A stretch of DNA of 5,269 bases, taken from positions 1-5,269 of the forward strand of contig JAFZKR010000083.1 of assembly GCA_017551845.1 (NCBI GenBank), in the 5' to 3' direction. The stretch comes from Bacteroidaceae bacterium. Lineage in GTDB: Bacteria > Bacteroidota > Bacteroidia > Bacteroidales > Bacteroidaceae. The position numbers were made by a program, and so were the translations under genes. The notes under the pieces are model-generated. The model saw only the letters and a program-made list of their open reading frames with translations. It did no database searches and had not been told where the DNA came from. The stretch's first letter is position 1; every line of letters begins with the position of its first letter. Positions 4,630-5,269 of this stretch are shown here, one piece after another.

Positions 4630-5269
4630 CTATGGCTATAGAAGACGCAATATTCAGACGTTCAGAGCTGCTTTTGGGAACTGAAGCTATGAAAAAGCTC
4701 GCCTCCAAGAGGGTAATCATATTCGGTGTAGGCGGCGTTGGTTCCTGGTGCGCCGAGAGCCTTATACGCTCCGGAATCCGCCACTTGACTATCGTTGACT
4801 CTGACCGCGTCTGTGAAAGCAACGTCAACCGCCAGCTTATGGCCACCACCCTGACTGTAGGTCAGGTCAAGGTTGATGCACTCAAGGAACGTCTTCTGAG
4901 CATAAATCCCCAGGCCGACATAATCACCGTTGAGAAGGTCTTTAATGAGGAAACGGCCGATACCTTTGACCTGAACAGTTACGATTACATAATTGACGCC
5001 ATAGATTCGCTTAAGGACAAGGCGCTGCTCATTCTGATGGCCACCAAGAGCAAGGCTAAGTTCTTCTCATCCATGGGTGCCGCACTCAAGATTGACCCCA
5101 CACGCATCCGAGTGACAGAGTTCTGGAACGTTAAAGGTGACCCTCTGGCCCGCATGCTCCGCAAGCGTTTCAAGCAAAATGACCGATATCCCAGCCGCAA
5201 GTTCCAATGCGTCTATTCCGATGAACTGCTGCAGAACAAAGGCCCGCAGCCGGAAGAAAAAGAGGAGAC
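4626..5269 (+). CDS. tcdA: tRNA threonylcarbamoyladenosine dehydratase, 3' end outside window
   Basis: An open frame runs to the right edge (214 complete codons); the last few dozen residues are missing. It is a ThiF/MoeB/HesA E1-like enzyme that uses ATP to dehydrate t6A37 in tRNA to the cyclic ct6A form. Visible elements are the FRRSELLLG N-terminal box (10-18), the nucleotide loop GVGGVGS (34-40), acidic Asp58/Asp60 (IVDSDRV), the SNVNRQL motif (65-71), DYIIDAIDS around residue 123, and the KFFSSMGAALK / DPTRI / GDPLAR block from about 145. Many relatives have CPLAR where this has DPLAR; both copies in the window share the Asp. The ATG at 4626 overlaps the phosphatase stop (ATGA), implying translational coupling; an ATG at 4632 is an equally possible start and would shorten the protein by two residues. 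Confidence in the family is high; the symbol follows E. coli usage (tcdA/csdL). Confidence 0.9.
   Translation, partial: MTMAIEDAIFRRSELLLGTEAMKKLASKRVIIFGVGGVGSWCAESLIRSGIRHLTIVDSDRVCESNVNRQLMATTLTVGQVKVDALKERLLSINPQADIITVEKVFNEETADTFDLNSYDYIIDAIDSLKDKALLILMATKSKAKFFSSMGAALKIDPTRIRVTEFWNVKGDPLARMLRKRFKQNDRYPSRKFQCVYSDELLQNKGPQPEEKEE
5034..5228 (+). repeat. Right arm of the inverted paralogous repeat (within tcdA)
   Basis: This is the counterpart of the minus-strand arm at 2656-2850. Homology stops sharply at its left end (codons 137-138 of this tcdA) but not by any frame break, and at its right end the two proteins diverge after SDEL, where this copy has a Glu/Lys/Pro-rich stretch. The two copies may rejoin further right, outside the window. 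Confidence 0.85.

Noticed and set aside
2539..5269. Composite mobile element bounded by the inverted tcdA arms
   Set aside because: The arms are diverged coding sequence (about 71%), not terminal inverted repeats, and no transposase, integrase or target-site duplication is visible.

Overview
The window reads as chromosomal DNA of a Bacteroidota bacterium, most likely Bacteroidales (Bacteroides/Prevotella-like). The evidence is a Bacteroides-type promoter (TTTG, 19 bp, TACCTTTG), weak or absent Shine-Dalgarno sequences, an OprO/OprP-type (Porin_O_P) outer-membrane porin, and the family set as a whole. No rRNA, tRNA, CRISPR, insertion sequence or phage gene is visible.

Left half, minus strand (about 2547 down to 1): a promoter, a well-preserved cobalamin (vitamin B12) riboswitch aptamer, a leader of about 340 nt containing several hairpins, a DASS-family sodium/anion (dicarboxylate-type) inner-membrane transporter, and 27 nt later the first 167 codons of a Porin_O_P porin that runs off the window. 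This looks like one B12-controlled transcription unit that moves an anion across both membranes. The link to B12 may be succinate: in this phylum succinate-to-propionate conversion needs B12-dependent methylmalonyl-CoA mutase. The substrate is not shown by the sequence.

Centre (2539-2871, minus): an N-terminally truncated copy of tcdA (tRNA threonylcarbamoyladenosine dehydratase), with its C-terminal part still in frame. Its 3' end contains the -33 element of the riboswitch promoter.

Right half, plus strand (2924 to the end): a tight three-gene operon. It has an APH-fold (aminoglycoside-phosphotransferase-like) small-molecule kinase, a CX5R tyrosine/lipid-type phosphatase starting 2 nt later, and a tcdA gene that overlaps the phosphatase stop by ATGA and runs off the right edge with its N-terminal adenylation domain intact. 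Part of this tcdA (5034-5228) and the truncated copy (2656-2850) form a pair of inverted paralogous arms, about 71% identical in DNA and 80% in protein by hand count. The locus has therefore been rearranged, or an incoming cassette has displaced an older tcdA.

The most noteworthy points are the B12 riboswitch in front of a DASS transporter plus porin, the long structured leader between them, and the inverted tcdA remnant. I see no strong sign of a wholly new defence or mobile system.
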